Source: Actinomycetes bacterium (lineage in GTDB: Bacteria > Actinomycetota > Acidimicrobiia > Acidimicrobiales > Acidimicrobiaceae). Taken from it: DNA of 51,795 nucleotides. The DNA lies in the NCBI GenBank assembly GCA_021819725.1, contig JAKAQR010000017.1, positions 1 through 51,795 of the forward strand. The letters are read 5' to 3'. The stretch's first letter is position 1, and each line of letters starts with the position of its first letter. This document shows positions 17,953-26,259 of this stretch, piece after piece. Under the pieces are notes generated by a model, which saw nothing but the letters and a program-made list of their open reading frames with translations, was not told the DNA's origin and did no database searches. The position numbers and the translations under genes were made by a program.

Positions 17953-18339
17953 CTACTTGAAGGTCAAGACAGTGATGGTGCCGAGCAGGAACAGACCACT
18001 GCCGACCACGTAGAGCAACGCTTTCGTTAGGGTACGCTTCAGGGGCTTCTTGACATAGTCGTCGATGATCGTTCGTAGACCATTACCACCGTGGAGCAGT
18101 CCAAGGACGAGCAACCACCAGTCAAAGAGCTTCCACCATGGATTCGCCCATCGTCGGGCCACAAAGCTGACAGTGGTGTGGGTGACATCGTTCTCAATGT
18201 GCATGATGTACATGTGGATGAGTGCGAGGAAGAAGAGGATGATCCCGGAGACGCGCATGAAAAACCACGCCCATGTCTCAAAGTTCTGACGAGAACTCCG
18301 TTGCCCTCTGCCCTGTCCCCTGGTCAGTGCGGCTGCCAT
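17953..18339 (-). CDS. sdhD: Succinate dehydrogenase membrane anchor subunit
   Basis: 128 residues from ATG 18339, whose A is the last base of the sdhC stop (TGATG). Three membrane helices can be seen (FFMRVSGIILFFLALIHMYI, a WWLLVLGLLHGGNGLR region, and LLYVVGSGLFLLGTITVL). RVSG with HMYIMH, and LLHGGNGL, supply the arginine/serine quinone-site and histidine haem-site residues expected of this family. Together with SdhC it anchors the flavoprotein and iron-sulfur subunits of complex II and passes electrons to quinone. sdhA and sdhB are not in the window and not directly upstream, where serS lies. Confidence 0.87.
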   Translation of the reverse strand: MAAALTRGQGRGQRSSRQNFETWAWFFMRVSGIILFFLALIHMYIMHIENDVTHTTVSFVARRWANPWWKLFDWWLLVLGLLHGGNGLRTIIDDYVKKPLKRTLTKALLYVVGSGLFLLGTITVLTFK

Positions 18340-18713
18340 CAGTGCGCTCCTAGAAAGAATGGCTTGACGATGAACCAACCACCAATGATGGTCAAGACGA
18401 TCGCAAGCGAAAGCATGAAGTTAAAGACGCCCTTTTCATTCTTGATGACGCCGGGCCAGAAGTCGATCATAATCACGCGTAAGCCGTTCAGTGCGTGATA
18501 GAGCAGTGCGAACAGCAGCCCGACCTCGAAGAGGCGGAGAAAGATGTTGCCGTAGAGTTGGTGGATCTGGTTATAGACATGGGGATCGTTGAGTGTTGAA
18601 ACGTCGACGATATGGAGCAGCAGGAAGAGAAACACCAAGAACCCGGTGACTCGATGCAGGACAAAGGCCCATTGCCCGCTCTTGCCCTTGTAGACCGTAG
18701 CCCCTTTACTCAC
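18339..18713 (-). CDS. sdhC: Succinate dehydrogenase cytochrome b subunit
   Basis: 124 residues from GTG 18713, preferred over an upstream ATG because GAGGAGG precedes it and because the GTG overlaps the stop of the small ORF upstream (GTGA). The HRVTGF motif (quinone-site arginine and threonine region), LLHIVD and the haem-ligand helix LLYHALNGLRVI are all present, with three membrane helices. It forms the membrane part of complex II with SdhD, whose gene overlaps by one base. Confidence 0.88.
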   Translation of the reverse strand: MSKGATVYKGKSGQWAFVLHRVTGFLVFLFLLLHIVDVSTLNDPHVYNQIHQLYGNIFLRLFEVGLLFALLYHALNGLRVIMIDFWPGVIKNEKGVFNFMLSLAIVLTIIGGWFIVKPFFLGAH

Positions 18714-18835
18714 CGGACCCTCCTCACCCAGCGATTCCCCCACATGGTGGTGGAGAAAACATAGATTGCAAACCCAACAATACCGAGGGCAATGATGCCC
18801 AGCGCCGTAGCAAAGATAACTTGTGCAGTACTCAC
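18710..18835 (-). CDS. 41-residue single-helix membrane ORF coupled to sdhC
   Basis: A small frame from GTG 18835 to TGA 18710. It encodes a short polar start (STAQ), one strongly hydrophobic helix (VIFATALGIIALGIVGFAIYV) and a basic tail (WGNRWVRRVR), as expected of a small inner-membrane protein with its C-terminus in the cytoplasm. Its stop overlaps the GTG of sdhC by 3 bases (GTGA) and the sdhC ribosome-binding site lies within it, so the two are translationally coupled. TAGCGT lies 7 nt before the GTG, which would give a leaderless transcript. It could be a small accessory subunit of complex II, or merely a coupling leader. I do not recognise a named family. Confidence 0.6.
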   Translation of the reverse strand: MSTAQVIFATALGIIALGIVGFAIYVFSTTMWGNRWVRRVR

Positions 18836-18856
18836 ATGAGTTACGCTAGCAAGGAA

Positions 18857-20200
18857 TCAGCGGTTTTTGGAAATCGGCGGGAGAGATTTCTCCGATTTTG
18901 TGATGGTGGTTCCACGGAAGTACGGAGCCAACACCTCGGCAAGGAGGACGCTTCCATCAGGCTGGCGACCAACCTCGAGCATCGCCGCGATGACTCTCCC
19001 CCAGGCCAGGGCCGATCCATTGACCGTGTAGACGTAGTTCACGGATCCGTCGCTTGAACGATAGCGGATATTAGCTCGCCGTGCTTGATAATCGGTGAAG
19101 AGGCTGACTGAACTCACCTCGAGCCACTTGTCCGTTCCTGGGGAGAAGACCTCAAGGTCAAAGGTTCGTGCTGAGGATTGGCCGAGGTCGCCGGTGCACA
19201 GGTCGAGCACGCGGTAAGTGAGCCCCAACGCCTGTAACAGGAGTTCTGCTCGTCGGAGTACTTCGAGGAAGAGGTCATGACCCTGGTCGGGGGTGCAGTA
19301 GGAGAGGAGCTCAACCTTGTCGAATTCGTGCAGGCGTAGCAGGCCTCGCGTGTCGCGACCAGCAGCACCGGCCTCACGACGGAAGCATGGAGTGTAGGCG
19401 GCGAAGCGAAGTGGGAGTTGGGCCTCGTCGAGAATCTCATTACGCCCCAGCGAGGTGAGCGGTACCTCGGCGGTGGGAATCAGATAGAGATCGTCGCGTT
19501 CGATCGCATAGGCTTCATCGACGAACTTCGGGAGATGGCCGGTTGCCTGCATGGTCTCTCGCTTGACCAGGGTGGGTGGACGAATCTCCTCGAAGGCCTC
19601 GGCGTGCATGTCGAGTGCCAAGCTGGTCAGTGAGCGCAGCAGCCGTGCCCCAGGGCCTCGATACATGGAGAACATCGATCCAGATATTTTGGTGGCGCGT
19701 TCGAAGTCGAGGATACCCAATTCAGTGCCGGTCTCCCAATGGGGGACCCGCTGATAGTCGGCGAAGGTGGGCAGCTCGAAGTCCTCTACCCCGCGATGAC
19801 CATCCTCAGGGGACCAGTAGCGCACCACCCGATTATCACGCTCGTCCTCGCCGATCGGCGCCTCCTTGGCGGGTAAGTTCGGCGTAACCAGCCAGATCGC
19901 ATCGCGAGCCTCAGTGAGTTCGCTGGCGCGCGTCTCTAACTCCTTGACCTGTTCACCGAGGGTGCGGGAGCGCTCTTGGGCTTGGGTCGCCGCATCGGTC
20001 TGGCCGGCACGACGGAGTTCGCCTACGCTTTTGGAGAGCTGGTTGATCGAGGCGCGAATCTCATCACGCTCAGCCAAGGTCCGTCGCAGCTCGGTATCGA
20101 GTTCGAGGAGCTTAGCAACCTCATCGGAGGGGACGTTTCGGGTACCGAGCAACCTGGCGACTCGGTCAGGGTTTTCTCGCAAAATTCGCAGATCGATCAT
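18857..20200 (-). CDS. serS: Seryl-tRNA synthetase
   Basis: 447 residues. The N-terminal antiparallel coiled-coil arm that grips the long variable arm of tRNA-Ser is seen at residues 30-105. The class II catalytic core has motif 2 in CFRREAGAAGRDTRGLLR LHEFDKVE order and motif 3 near GSALAWGRVIAA. The enzyme charges tRNA-Ser in the cytoplasm. ATG 20200 lacks a Shine-Dalgarno sequence and is preceded by TAGCCT at exactly 9 nt. The divergent ABC transporter gene starts only 24 bp away. Confidence 0.96.
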   Translation of the reverse strand: MIDLRILRENPDRVARLLGTRNVPSDEVAKLLELDTELRRTLAERDEIRASINQLSKSVGELRRAGQTDAATQAQERSRTLGEQVKELETRASELTEARDAIWLVTPNLPAKEAPIGEDERDNRVVRYWSPEDGHRGVEDFELPTFADYQRVPHWETGTELGILDFERATKISGSMFSMYRGPGARLLRSLTSLALDMHAEAFEEIRPPTLVKRETMQATGHLPKFVDEAYAIERDDLYLIPTAEVPLTSLGRNEILDEAQLPLRFAAYTPCFRREAGAAGRDTRGLLRLHEFDKVELLSYCTPDQGHDLFLEVLRRAELLLQALGLTYRVLDLCTGDLGQSSARTFDLEVFSPGTDKWLEVSSVSLFTDYQARRANIRYRSSDGSVNYVYTVNGSALAWGRVIAAMLEVGRQPDGSVLLAEVLAPYFRGTTITKSEKSLPPISKNR

Positions 20201-20208
20201 AGACTCTC

Positions 20209-20215
20209 TAGGCTA
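20209..20215. promoter_or_regulatory. Symmetric bidirectional -10 element for serS and the ABC transporter
   Basis: TAGGCTA reads TAGGCT rightwards (20209-20214) and TAGCCT leftwards (20215-20210). Each hexamer is exactly 9 nt from an ATG (20224 and 20200), and neither gene has a Shine-Dalgarno sequence. TTCGCA at 20185-20190 is a weak -35 for the rightward direction. The same TAGGCT-N9-ATG spacing recurs at 1713 and 47330, and TAGCAT-N9 at 22038. Confidence 0.5.
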
Positions 20216-20223
20216 GTACCCAT

Positions 20224-21252
20224 ATGAACGATGCAATCGAGGTTAAGGAACTCACCGTCACCTACGGTGCCACCGTTGCGGTCGATGCGCTCTCGTTCGG
20301 GGTGGGCTTTGGCGAAGTTCTTGGACTGCTTGGCCCCAATGGCGCGGGCAAGACCTCTACGTTGGAGACGATCGAGGGCTATCGACGTCCAACTGAGGGA
20401 TCGGTTCGAGTGTTAGGGATCGAACCAGCCGCCAAGCAGGCACAACTCTCCCGCCAGATGGGGGTCATGCTGCAAGAGGGTGGGATCCCGGCGCGAATGA
20501 CCGTCAAGGCCGCCTTGGAGCTGTACTCGCGTTTTTATGACCATCCTCGATCCATCGCCGACCTCGTTGCCCAACTCAGCCTCGCTTCCGTGCTGAAGAC
20601 ACCTTACCGTCGACTCTCGGGTGGTGAGAAGCAGCGACTTTCGCTCGCACTTGCTCTCATCGGGCAGCCGCGCGTGCTGCTGCTCGATGAGCCAACAGCT
20701 GGAGTCGATCCCGAGGGGAAAGCAGCCATCCGTGATTTGATCACTGAACTACGCGCAGCCTCGGTCGCGATTCTTATGACGGGACACGAGCTCGAGGAGA
20801 TCGATCGGATGGTCGATCGAGTCCTCATCATCGATCGAGGTAAGGAACGAGCGATGGGCAGCCCTGCCGGACTCCGTGAGGCCTATGGCGGTGAAGGAGT
20901 TGAGTTTACGGCGCATGATCGTATCGATTGTGTGATGCTCGGTACTCGACTGGGTGCTCATGTCCGTCCGGTGCGGGTGGATCGTTATCGCGTCGAGGCA
21001 GAGCCAACGACCGAGTTGTTGGGGCTTCTGGTGCAGACGTTGACCGATCTGGGTGTTGAGGCCCAGGATGTCGCCACGGTCAGCCCTTCGTTGGAGGAGA
21101 TCTATCTGTCGCTGATCGCAGCGACATCGCCGGGAACCGGTTCGCTGAATCCTGCTAGCCACGAATCGAGTACGACAGCTCCTCCGATACCCCCAGCACA
21201 GACGCGTACCGACCATCACATCCAAACATCGACGGAGGAGACGCGTGGCTAG
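20224..21252 (+). CDS. ABC transporter ATP-binding protein (DrrA-like)
   Basis: 342 residues. Walker A is GPNGAGKTS near residue 38, the signature is RLSGGEKQRLSLALAL, and Walker B with its glutamate is VLLLDEPTAGVDP. The region after residue 220 is the extra C-terminal domain seen in DrrA/CcmA-type exporters, ending in a proline/threonine-rich tail. It drives the permease encoded by the next gene, whose start overlaps by 8 bases. The position directly upstream of ctaA matches a conserved actinobacterial order (the mycobacterial Rv1456c-Rv1458c region), so a role linked to haem A or cytochrome oxidase assembly is possible but unproven. Confidence 0.88.
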   Translation: MNDAIEVKELTVTYGATVAVDALSFGVGFGEVLGLLGPNGAGKTSTLETIEGYRRPTEGSVRVLGIEPAAKQAQLSRQMGVMLQEGGIPARMTVKAALELYSRFYDHPRSIADLVAQLSLASVLKTPYRRLSGGEKQRLSLALALIGQPRVLLLDEPTAGVDPEGKAAIRDLITELRAASVAILMTGHELEEIDRMVDRVLIIDRGKERAMGSPAGLREAYGGEGVEFTAHDRIDCVMLGTRLGAHVRPVRVDRYRVEAEPTTELLGLLVQTLTDLGVEAQDVATVSPSLEEIYLSLIAATSPGTGSLNPASHESSTTAPPIPPAQTRTDHHIQTSTEETRG

Positions 21253-21976
21253 GCCCATACTGGCGCAAGCCTCATCAGAGATCAAGATGACTCTTCAACA
21301 GGGTGAAGCGGCACTCTTGACGCTCGTTATTCCCGTGCTCGGGCTCCTTGTGTTTGGGTCGGTAACCTTCCTGCCGTTGCCACCTGGGGTGCCAAGCCGC
21401 GTGAACTTCATTCTTGCTGGTGCCATCGCCTTTGGCATCATGGCCTCGGGCATGGTTTCGCAGTCCATCACCGTCGCCTTTGACCGTAACTACGGAGTAC
21501 TCAAGCGTCTTGGAGTCACGCCGCTTGGCCGCCGTGGCATCATCATGGCGAAGTTGGCGCAGGTGGTTGTTCTCGAGGTGATTCAGCTGGTGGTCCTCGT
21601 CGTGATCGGCGTATTGATGGGCTATCACCCGGAGGGGAATCCTCTCTACTTCATCCTCGGTTGGGTGCTCGCCACGGCCGCCTTCACTGGTCTTGGACTC
21701 CTCATCGGTGGGACGCTGAAGGCCGAACTGGTGCTCGGTCTCTCAACACTGCTCTGGCTCGTTCTGCTCGGCTTGGGATCGATGGCCGTTCCTCTGACCA
21801 GCCTGCCTGGTTTCCTGGAGGTGATCGCCAAGTTTCTGCCTGCTGCAGGAGCCTCTGAGCTCATTCTCCATGGCCTAGCGATGGCTGGACCGGTGCCAGC
21901 ATGGGCGATCATCAACCTGCTGGTTTGGGGTATCGGTGCGCCATTGCTTGCCGTTCGATTCTTCCGATGGAGTTGA
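21245..21976 (+). CDS. ABC-2 type permease
   Basis: 243 residues from GTG 21245 (GGAGGAGACGC before it). It has six hydrophobic helices, for example LVIPVLGLLVFGSV, IAFGIMASGMVSQSI, VVLEVIQLVVLVVIGVLM and TLLWLVLLGLGSMAVPL, in the usual ABC-2 permease layout with the VAFDRNYGVLKRLGVTP cytoplasmic loop between helices 2 and 3 that contacts the ATPase. It pairs with the upstream ATP-binding protein as an exporter of unknown substrate and is followed by ctaA 61 bp downstream. Confidence 0.85.
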   Translation: MARPILAQASSEIKMTLQQGEAALLTLVIPVLGLLVFGSVTFLPLPPGVPSRVNFILAGAIAFGIMASGMVSQSITVAFDRNYGVLKRLGVTPLGRRGIIMAKLAQVVVLEVIQLVVLVVIGVLMGYHPEGNPLYFILGWVLATAAFTGLGLLIGGTLKAELVLGLSTLLWLVLLGLGSMAVPLTSLPGFLEVIAKFLPAAGASELILHGLAMAGPVPAWAIINLLVWGIGAPLLAVRFFRWS

Positions 21977-22037
21977 TGAGATGCCAACGGCACTCGATTG
22001 CGCCAAATTTCGTGTCTCACGGTAGCATGGGCAAGTA

Positions 22038-23009
22038 ATGAAGCAACGCCTACAACGCCTACAGCAGGTTTGGGATGTCTCTCCTGCCCTCTTCCGTCGT
22101 ATCTCCTATGCGACGCTGGTGTTTTGCGCCGTCATCATCGTGACCGGTGGCATCGTCCGGCTCACCCAGTCAGGACTCGGCTGCCCGACCTGGCCTGATT
22201 GCACGACCGGTCACTTCACATCGTCCTTCAATTACCACCCGATGATTGAGTTTGTCAACCGCGTGGTTACCTTCTTTGCCGCGCTTGGTATGAGTGTGAA
22301 CGCGGTCTTTGCCTTCTTCCGCAAGCCGTTTCGCAAGGATATCATGTGGCTGTCGTTAGGGCTTTTTGTTGAGGTGGTGGCCGAAAGCGTACTCGGAGGC
22401 ATCACGGTGTTAGAGAAGCTGGCCCCTCCCTTTGTGATGGCACACTTCGTCCTCGCCATCATCGTCCTCTGGAACTCGCTCGTGCTCTACAAGCATGCGA
22501 TCTCCGCCGGCGGTAAGGCAAAACCCGTTGTCGGCAAAGAGACCGTTTGGCTTGGTCGGCTGATGTTCTTGAACCTCGGAGCGGTCATTGTGGTTGGGAC
22601 TGCGGTGGCGGGCACTGGCCCCTACTCAGGATCTCCGATCTCATCGCGACTCCCGTTCAACCTGCGCCAAGTGGCCTACCTTCATGCGGACTTTGCCATC
22701 ATTCTTGTCGCCTTAATCCTGGCGAATCTGTTCCTCCTTCATCAAGCACGCGCACCGGAGGTGGTGCAGCGGCGGGCCCGTCTGTTGCTCTGGGTGGGTG
22801 CTATTCAGGCGATTATTGGTTACACCACGTACTTCTCTGGGCTTCCAGCGGGGCTCATCGGTATCCATATTGCCGGGGCAACGCTGACGTGGATCGCGAT
22901 GACCTGGTACTATCTCTCCCTTTTCCATGTCTCTCGGGAGGCCCGCGGCGAGGTAGGTACCGTAGAGTCGAAGGTGAGTTCTCTGCCTGGTCCATCCTAC
23001 GCCTCGTAG
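22038..23009 (+). CDS. ctaA: Haem A synthase (COX15/CtaA family)
   Basis: 323 residues with about eight membrane helices. The first loop carries GGIVRLTQSGLGCPTWPDC, including the conserved cysteine pair of the CtaA family. IEFVNRVV is the actinobacterial form of the ExxH-type motif, with asparagine where many families have histidine; the later conserved histidines HFVLAI, YLHADFA and GIHIAGA can ligate haem. The enzyme converts haem O to haem A for cytochrome aa3 oxidase, matching an aerobic, possibly iron-oxidising cell. The ATG has no clear ribosome-binding site; TAGCAT lies 9 nt upstream. It follows the ABC exporter in the conserved order. Confidence 0.92.
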   Translation: MKQRLQRLQQVWDVSPALFRRISYATLVFCAVIIVTGGIVRLTQSGLGCPTWPDCTTGHFTSSFNYHPMIEFVNRVVTFFAALGMSVNAVFAFFRKPFRKDIMWLSLGLFVEVVAESVLGGITVLEKLAPPFVMAHFVLAIIVLWNSLVLYKHAISAGGKAKPVVGKETVWLGRLMFLNLGAVIVVGTAVAGTGPYSGSPISSRLPFNLRQVAYLHADFAIILVALILANLFLLHQARAPEVVQRRARLLLWVGAIQAIIGYTTYFSGLPAGLIGIHIAGATLTWIAMTWYYLSLFHVSREARGEVGTVESKVSSLPGPSYAS

Positions 23010-23047
23010 CACCCCGTTAGAATTGGGGTGAGGAGGATTGCGTTCGA

Positions 23048-23335
23048 TTGCCTACAGCACCATTACTCTCGCCGACTGAGGAAAAACAAGAAGAGACACT
23101 CGCAGAGGAGAGCTGGGTCACGATTCTCTGGGATGACCCGGTCAACCTCATCCCCTACGTGATCTATGTACTGCAGATGCTTTTTGCCTTCTCGAAGGTG
23201 AAGGCAACGGAGCTTACCATGCAAGTCCACCGTGATGGCAAGGCCATTGTTGCGGCGGGCGCCCGTGAAGACATGGAGAACAACGTCGCGAGCCTCCATC
23301 GGTATGGCCTTTGGGCGACAGTAGGCCGAGCGTGA
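23048..23335 (+). CDS. clpS: ClpS adaptor of the Clp protease
   Basis: 95 residues from TTG 23048; GGAGG lies about 11 nt upstream and TAGAAT about 30 nt upstream is a likely -10. The ClpS core is clear: WVTILWDDPVNLIPYVIYVL (N-degron pocket with the D-D-P-x-N motif) and MQVHRDGKAIVAAG, followed by the helix with the late acidic residue. It delivers N-end-rule substrates to ClpAP/ClpCP. The stop overlaps the next gene's GTG by 4 bases; clpS followed by a DUF2017 gene is a standard actinobacterial pair. Confidence 0.93.
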   Translation: MPTAPLLSPTEEKQEETLAEESWVTILWDDPVNLIPYVIYVLQMLFAFSKVKATELTMQVHRDGKAIVAAGAREDMENNVASLHRYGLWATVGRA

Positions 23336-23772
23336 AGGAGCCCTTTGTCCGTCAAGGGGACGCGATTGTTGTCTCCTTGCCAGCCCAACAACGAGACGTC
23401 ACCAAACAGTCGATGCTGCTCGTCGCCAAGATTGCCGCCTCAGGTGGGCAGGAGGCGTGGCGACTTTCTCCACCGATGTACGATGATCCGCTCCTTGAGG
23501 CGGAGGAGGCCGTCAAAGGTGGTGAGAGCGGCATCGGTGATATCGTCACTCGTCTCCGGATGGGCGAAGGTATGCTCGATGCCTCCCAACTCAGCTTGCA
23601 GCAATCTGACGAACTCGCTACCCTATTGAACTACTGTCGTCTTGTCCTTTCGGAGGCACAGACCTCGATTAACGAGGCCAAACTCACCCCTAAGTTTGCT
23701 GAGGATCTCTACAACTTCCTTGGCTATCTACTCAGCTCGCTGCTCGAGGCCCTCTCCGCCGATCTCGGGTAA
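23332..23772 (+). CDS. DUF2017 family protein
   Basis: 146 residues from GTG 23332, which overlaps the clpS stop (GTGA); the upstream frame extension is inside clpS and is not used. It is an acidic, helical, soluble protein without membrane segments; LSLQQSDELATLLNYCRLVL and the terminal FLGYLLSSLLEALS helices are prominent. It matches DUF2017, found next to clpS across Actinobacteria and of unknown function. The tight coupling suggests a role with ClpS in protein turnover. Confidence 0.82.
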   Translation: MKEPFVRQGDAIVVSLPAQQRDVTKQSMLLVAKIAASGGQEAWRLSPPMYDDPLLEAEEAVKGGESGIGDIVTRLRMGEGMLDASQLSLQQSDELATLLNYCRLVLSEAQTSINEAKLTPKFAEDLYNFLGYLLSSLLEALSADLG

Positions 23773-23900
23773 CAACCGATCGTGGGTGCTCTGCGTTACA
23801 CCTTTGTCCCGTTGAGGTGTGATCTGCTGATGGCGTGACCATGCCCCAGTGGCGAGTGCGCGACCTCGGGGAGGGCACTGGGCCCACCGGCTGCTGGAAG

Positions 23901-24857
23901 CTAGATGGTGATAATGAGCTTGCCGGTCGTGTTCCGACTGGCGAGGTCGAGTTGGGCCTGACCGACGTGGTCGAGTGGGTAACGGCCGCCAATGTCGACG
24001 CGTAGCATTCCCGAGGCGATGTCAGCGAACAGGGTGGTCGCCCTTGTGAGCAGCTCTTGACGGGTTGCAATATAGTGAACCAGTGACGGTCGCGTGACAT
24101 AGACCGAACCAGCTTGGTTCAGGCGTTGGAGATCAAAAGGTGGTACCTGCCCGCTCGCGGCTCCGTAGAGGACCAACATGCCGCGAGGTTTGAGCGAGGC
24201 CAAACTTCGATCAAAGGTCGCCTGCCCAACGCCATCGTAGACGACATCAGCGCCTCCGAGCTCATGGACGAGGTCTGCAAAGTGATCGTAGTCGATGGAG
24301 TGCGTGGCGCCATTGCGCGTCGCTTGGGCTGCCTTCTCAGGGGTGGAGGTGGTGGCGACCACGGTCGCGTGATGCTTGTGACTGGCGAGTTGAGTGAGGA
24401 GGGAACCAACTCCACCTGCTGCGGCGTGGACAACGGCAAGCTGATGCTCCTTAAGTGGGAAACAGCTGTCGGCGAGAAACTGGGCCGTCATCCCCTGGAG
24501 CATGGCGGCGGCTGCCTGGTCGAAGGAGACCTCGTTGGGGATCTTCACGGCTCGCAAGGCGGGTACAACCGCATGTTCGGCGAAGCTCCCAAGCACTCCG
24601 GTGTAGGCGACCCGATCACCCACGCTGAACTCCGTGACCTCTTCGCCAACTTCGATCACCTCTCCTGCGCCCTCGTTGCCGAGTACCGTAGGGAGTGCCA
24701 ACGGATAGACACCCTCGCGGTGGTAGATGTCGATAAAATTCACCCCCGCGGCGCGAAGACGGATTTTGATCTCGTTGGCCTTTGGCTCAGGCTCTGCGAT
24801 CTCTTTGACCAGAAGCTGATCGGGTCCTCCATGTGATTCGACGACGACTGCCTTCAC
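23901..24857 (-). CDS. NADPH:quinone oxidoreductase (QOR, zinc-less MDR family)
   Basis: 318 residues from GTG 24857, which has GGAGG 5 nt upstream; the longer frame start at 24881 lacks one. The medium-chain reductase fold is clear: AAGVNFIDIYHREGVYP, GNEGAGEVIEVG, then the Rossmann motif AAAGGVGSLLTQLA for NADPH. There are no structural zinc cysteines, as expected for QOR. It reduces quinones or enals in the cytoplasm, often in oxidative-stress defence. It is convergent with the DUF2017 gene; a CCCAGTG/CACTGGG inverted repeat lies in the gap at 23845-23882. Confidence 0.87.
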   Translation of the reverse strand: MKAVVVESHGGPDQLLVKEIAEPEPKANEIKIRLRAAGVNFIDIYHREGVYPLALPTVLGNEGAGEVIEVGEEVTEFSVGDRVAYTGVLGSFAEHAVVPALRAVKIPNEVSFDQAAAAMLQGMTAQFLADSCFPLKEHQLAVVHAAAGGVGSLLTQLASHKHHATVVATTSTPEKAAQATRNGATHSIDYDHFADLVHELGGADVVYDGVGQATFDRSLASLKPRGMLVLYGAASGQVPPFDLQRLNQAGSVYVTRPSLVHYIATRQELLTRATTLFADIASGMLRVDIGGRYPLDHVGQAQLDLASRNTTGKLIITI

Positions 24858-24963
24858 GCTGACCTCCAATATTCGTAGCATCCCCAGAGGTTTTTCCCGT
24901 CATGGGGTTTGCCGGTTTGGTCTCTTTGGGCAGTTAGCTTAGTCTTGGAAGGGGGGTAAAAGG

Positions 24964-26259
24964 GTGAAACGAGCGGTAGTCATCGGTGCGGGCATCGTGG
25001 GCCTCGCGTGTGGGTGGCATCTCCAGGAGCAGGGCTACGACGTAACGATCCTAGACCGCGGCGCTGACGTGGCTGAGGGGTCGAGTTGGGGTAATGCTGG
25101 TTGGCTTTCGCCGGCGCTGGCGATTCCCTTGAATGAGCCCTCCCTGGTCACGAGTGGCCTGCTTTCCTTGCTGCGTTCAGATTCACCGCTCTATGTTCCT
25201 TTACGGTTCGATCCGGAACTCTGGAGGTTCTTGGTACTTTTTGCCAGTCAGTGCACGCGAGGTGCCTTTGCCCAGATGATGGATAAGCTAGCCATCTTGA
25301 ATGCTCGTGCGCTGGAGGCCTTCGATCAGCTGAGCCTCTCTGTGGAAGAACCAACGACCGGGGCCCCCATCCTCGCAGGATTTCGAGATCGACGTGAGGC
25401 CGAGGGCTTGTTGAGTGAGTTTGCGTTGATCCGAGACGCGGGTGGGGAGTTGCACTACGATCTCCTCGAAGGCAAGGCGGCCGAGGATCGGTCACCACTC
25501 TTCTCACGGGCAATCGGTTGTGTCATCGATATCCACGATCAGCGGTATCTGAATCCCAATCGCTATACCCATGCACTTGCGGACGCGCTACGCGCAAGAG
25601 GTGCGACCTTCATGATGGAGCAGGAGGTGACCCGGATCAGAGGCACGGGGCGTGAGGTGCAGGTTCGCACGCGCTCGGGTTTAGAGCCGATCCGCTCCGA
25701 TGTAGCGGTCGTTGCGACGGGAGCCTGGGTCAATCGGCTTGCTCGAGATCTCGGTGTCCACATCCCGGTGCGAGCGGGGAGAGGATATTCGATGATCTGT
25801 GATACCGAGGAGCCGGCCACGACACCGATCTATCTTCCAGCGGCACGGGTGGCCTGTACGCCGATCGACGGTGGCCTACGGGTAGCGGGGACGATGGAGT
25901 TTCGTCGCCCCGATGACCCACTTGATCCGCAACGGCTCGCAGCGATCACGCGATCGACACGGGATCTGTTGACCGGGATCGATATCGACCATCCCCACGA
26001 CCGTTGGGTGGGCCCTCGACCGGTAAGCGCTGACGGGCTTCCTCTGATTGGACCCACGACGCAACCGGGGGTCTATGTCGCCGCTGGGCATGGCATGTGG
26101 GGAGTGACGCAGGGCCCGATCACGGGTCAACTGTTGGCTCAGGTGATCGACTCGGGTGAAGTGTCGCCGGAGCTGCGTCCCTTCGATCCATTGCGATCCC
26201 TACAGCGACCGCAGGTGCCGATGATTGCGAAATGGCCAAGACTTGGTGCAAAATCATAG
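24964..26259 (+). CDS. FAD-dependent D-amino-acid dehydrogenase/glycine oxidase-like protein
   Basis: 431 residues from GTG 24964 (GGGGGG upstream). The dinucleotide fold is at the start, VVIGAGIVGLACGWHLQEQGY with an acidic residue ending the second strand (ILDRG). SSWGNAGWLSP and RYLNPNRYTHAL are typical of DadA. VVATGAWVNRLA and the C-terminal GPRPVSADGLPLIGPT, then HGMWGVTQGP, bind the FAD and substrate. It should oxidatively deaminate a D- or small amino acid and pass electrons to quinone or oxygen. The last 121 bp overlap the end of the convergent Fur-family gene. Confidence 0.85.
   Translation: MKRAVVIGAGIVGLACGWHLQEQGYDVTILDRGADVAEGSSWGNAGWLSPALAIPLNEPSLVTSGLLSLLRSDSPLYVPLRFDPELWRFLVLFASQCTRGAFAQMMDKLAILNARALEAFDQLSLSVEEPTTGAPILAGFRDRREAEGLLSEFALIRDAGGELHYDLLEGKAAEDRSPLFSRAIGCVIDIHDQRYLNPNRYTHALADALRARGATFMMEQEVTRIRGTGREVQVRTRSGLEPIRSDVAVVATGAWVNRLARDLGVHIPVRAGRGYSMICDTEEPATTPIYLPAARVACTPIDGGLRVAGTMEFRRPDDPLDPQRLAAITRSTRDLLTGIDIDHPHDRWVGPRPVSADGLPLIGPTTQPGVYVAAGHGMWGVTQGPITGQLLAQVIDSGEVSPELRPFDPLRSLQRPQVPMIAKWPRLGAKS

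Noticed and set aside
23845..23882. CCCAGTG/CACTGGG terminator
   Set aside because: The loop is 24 nt and no T-tract follows; kept only as a possible inverted repeat.
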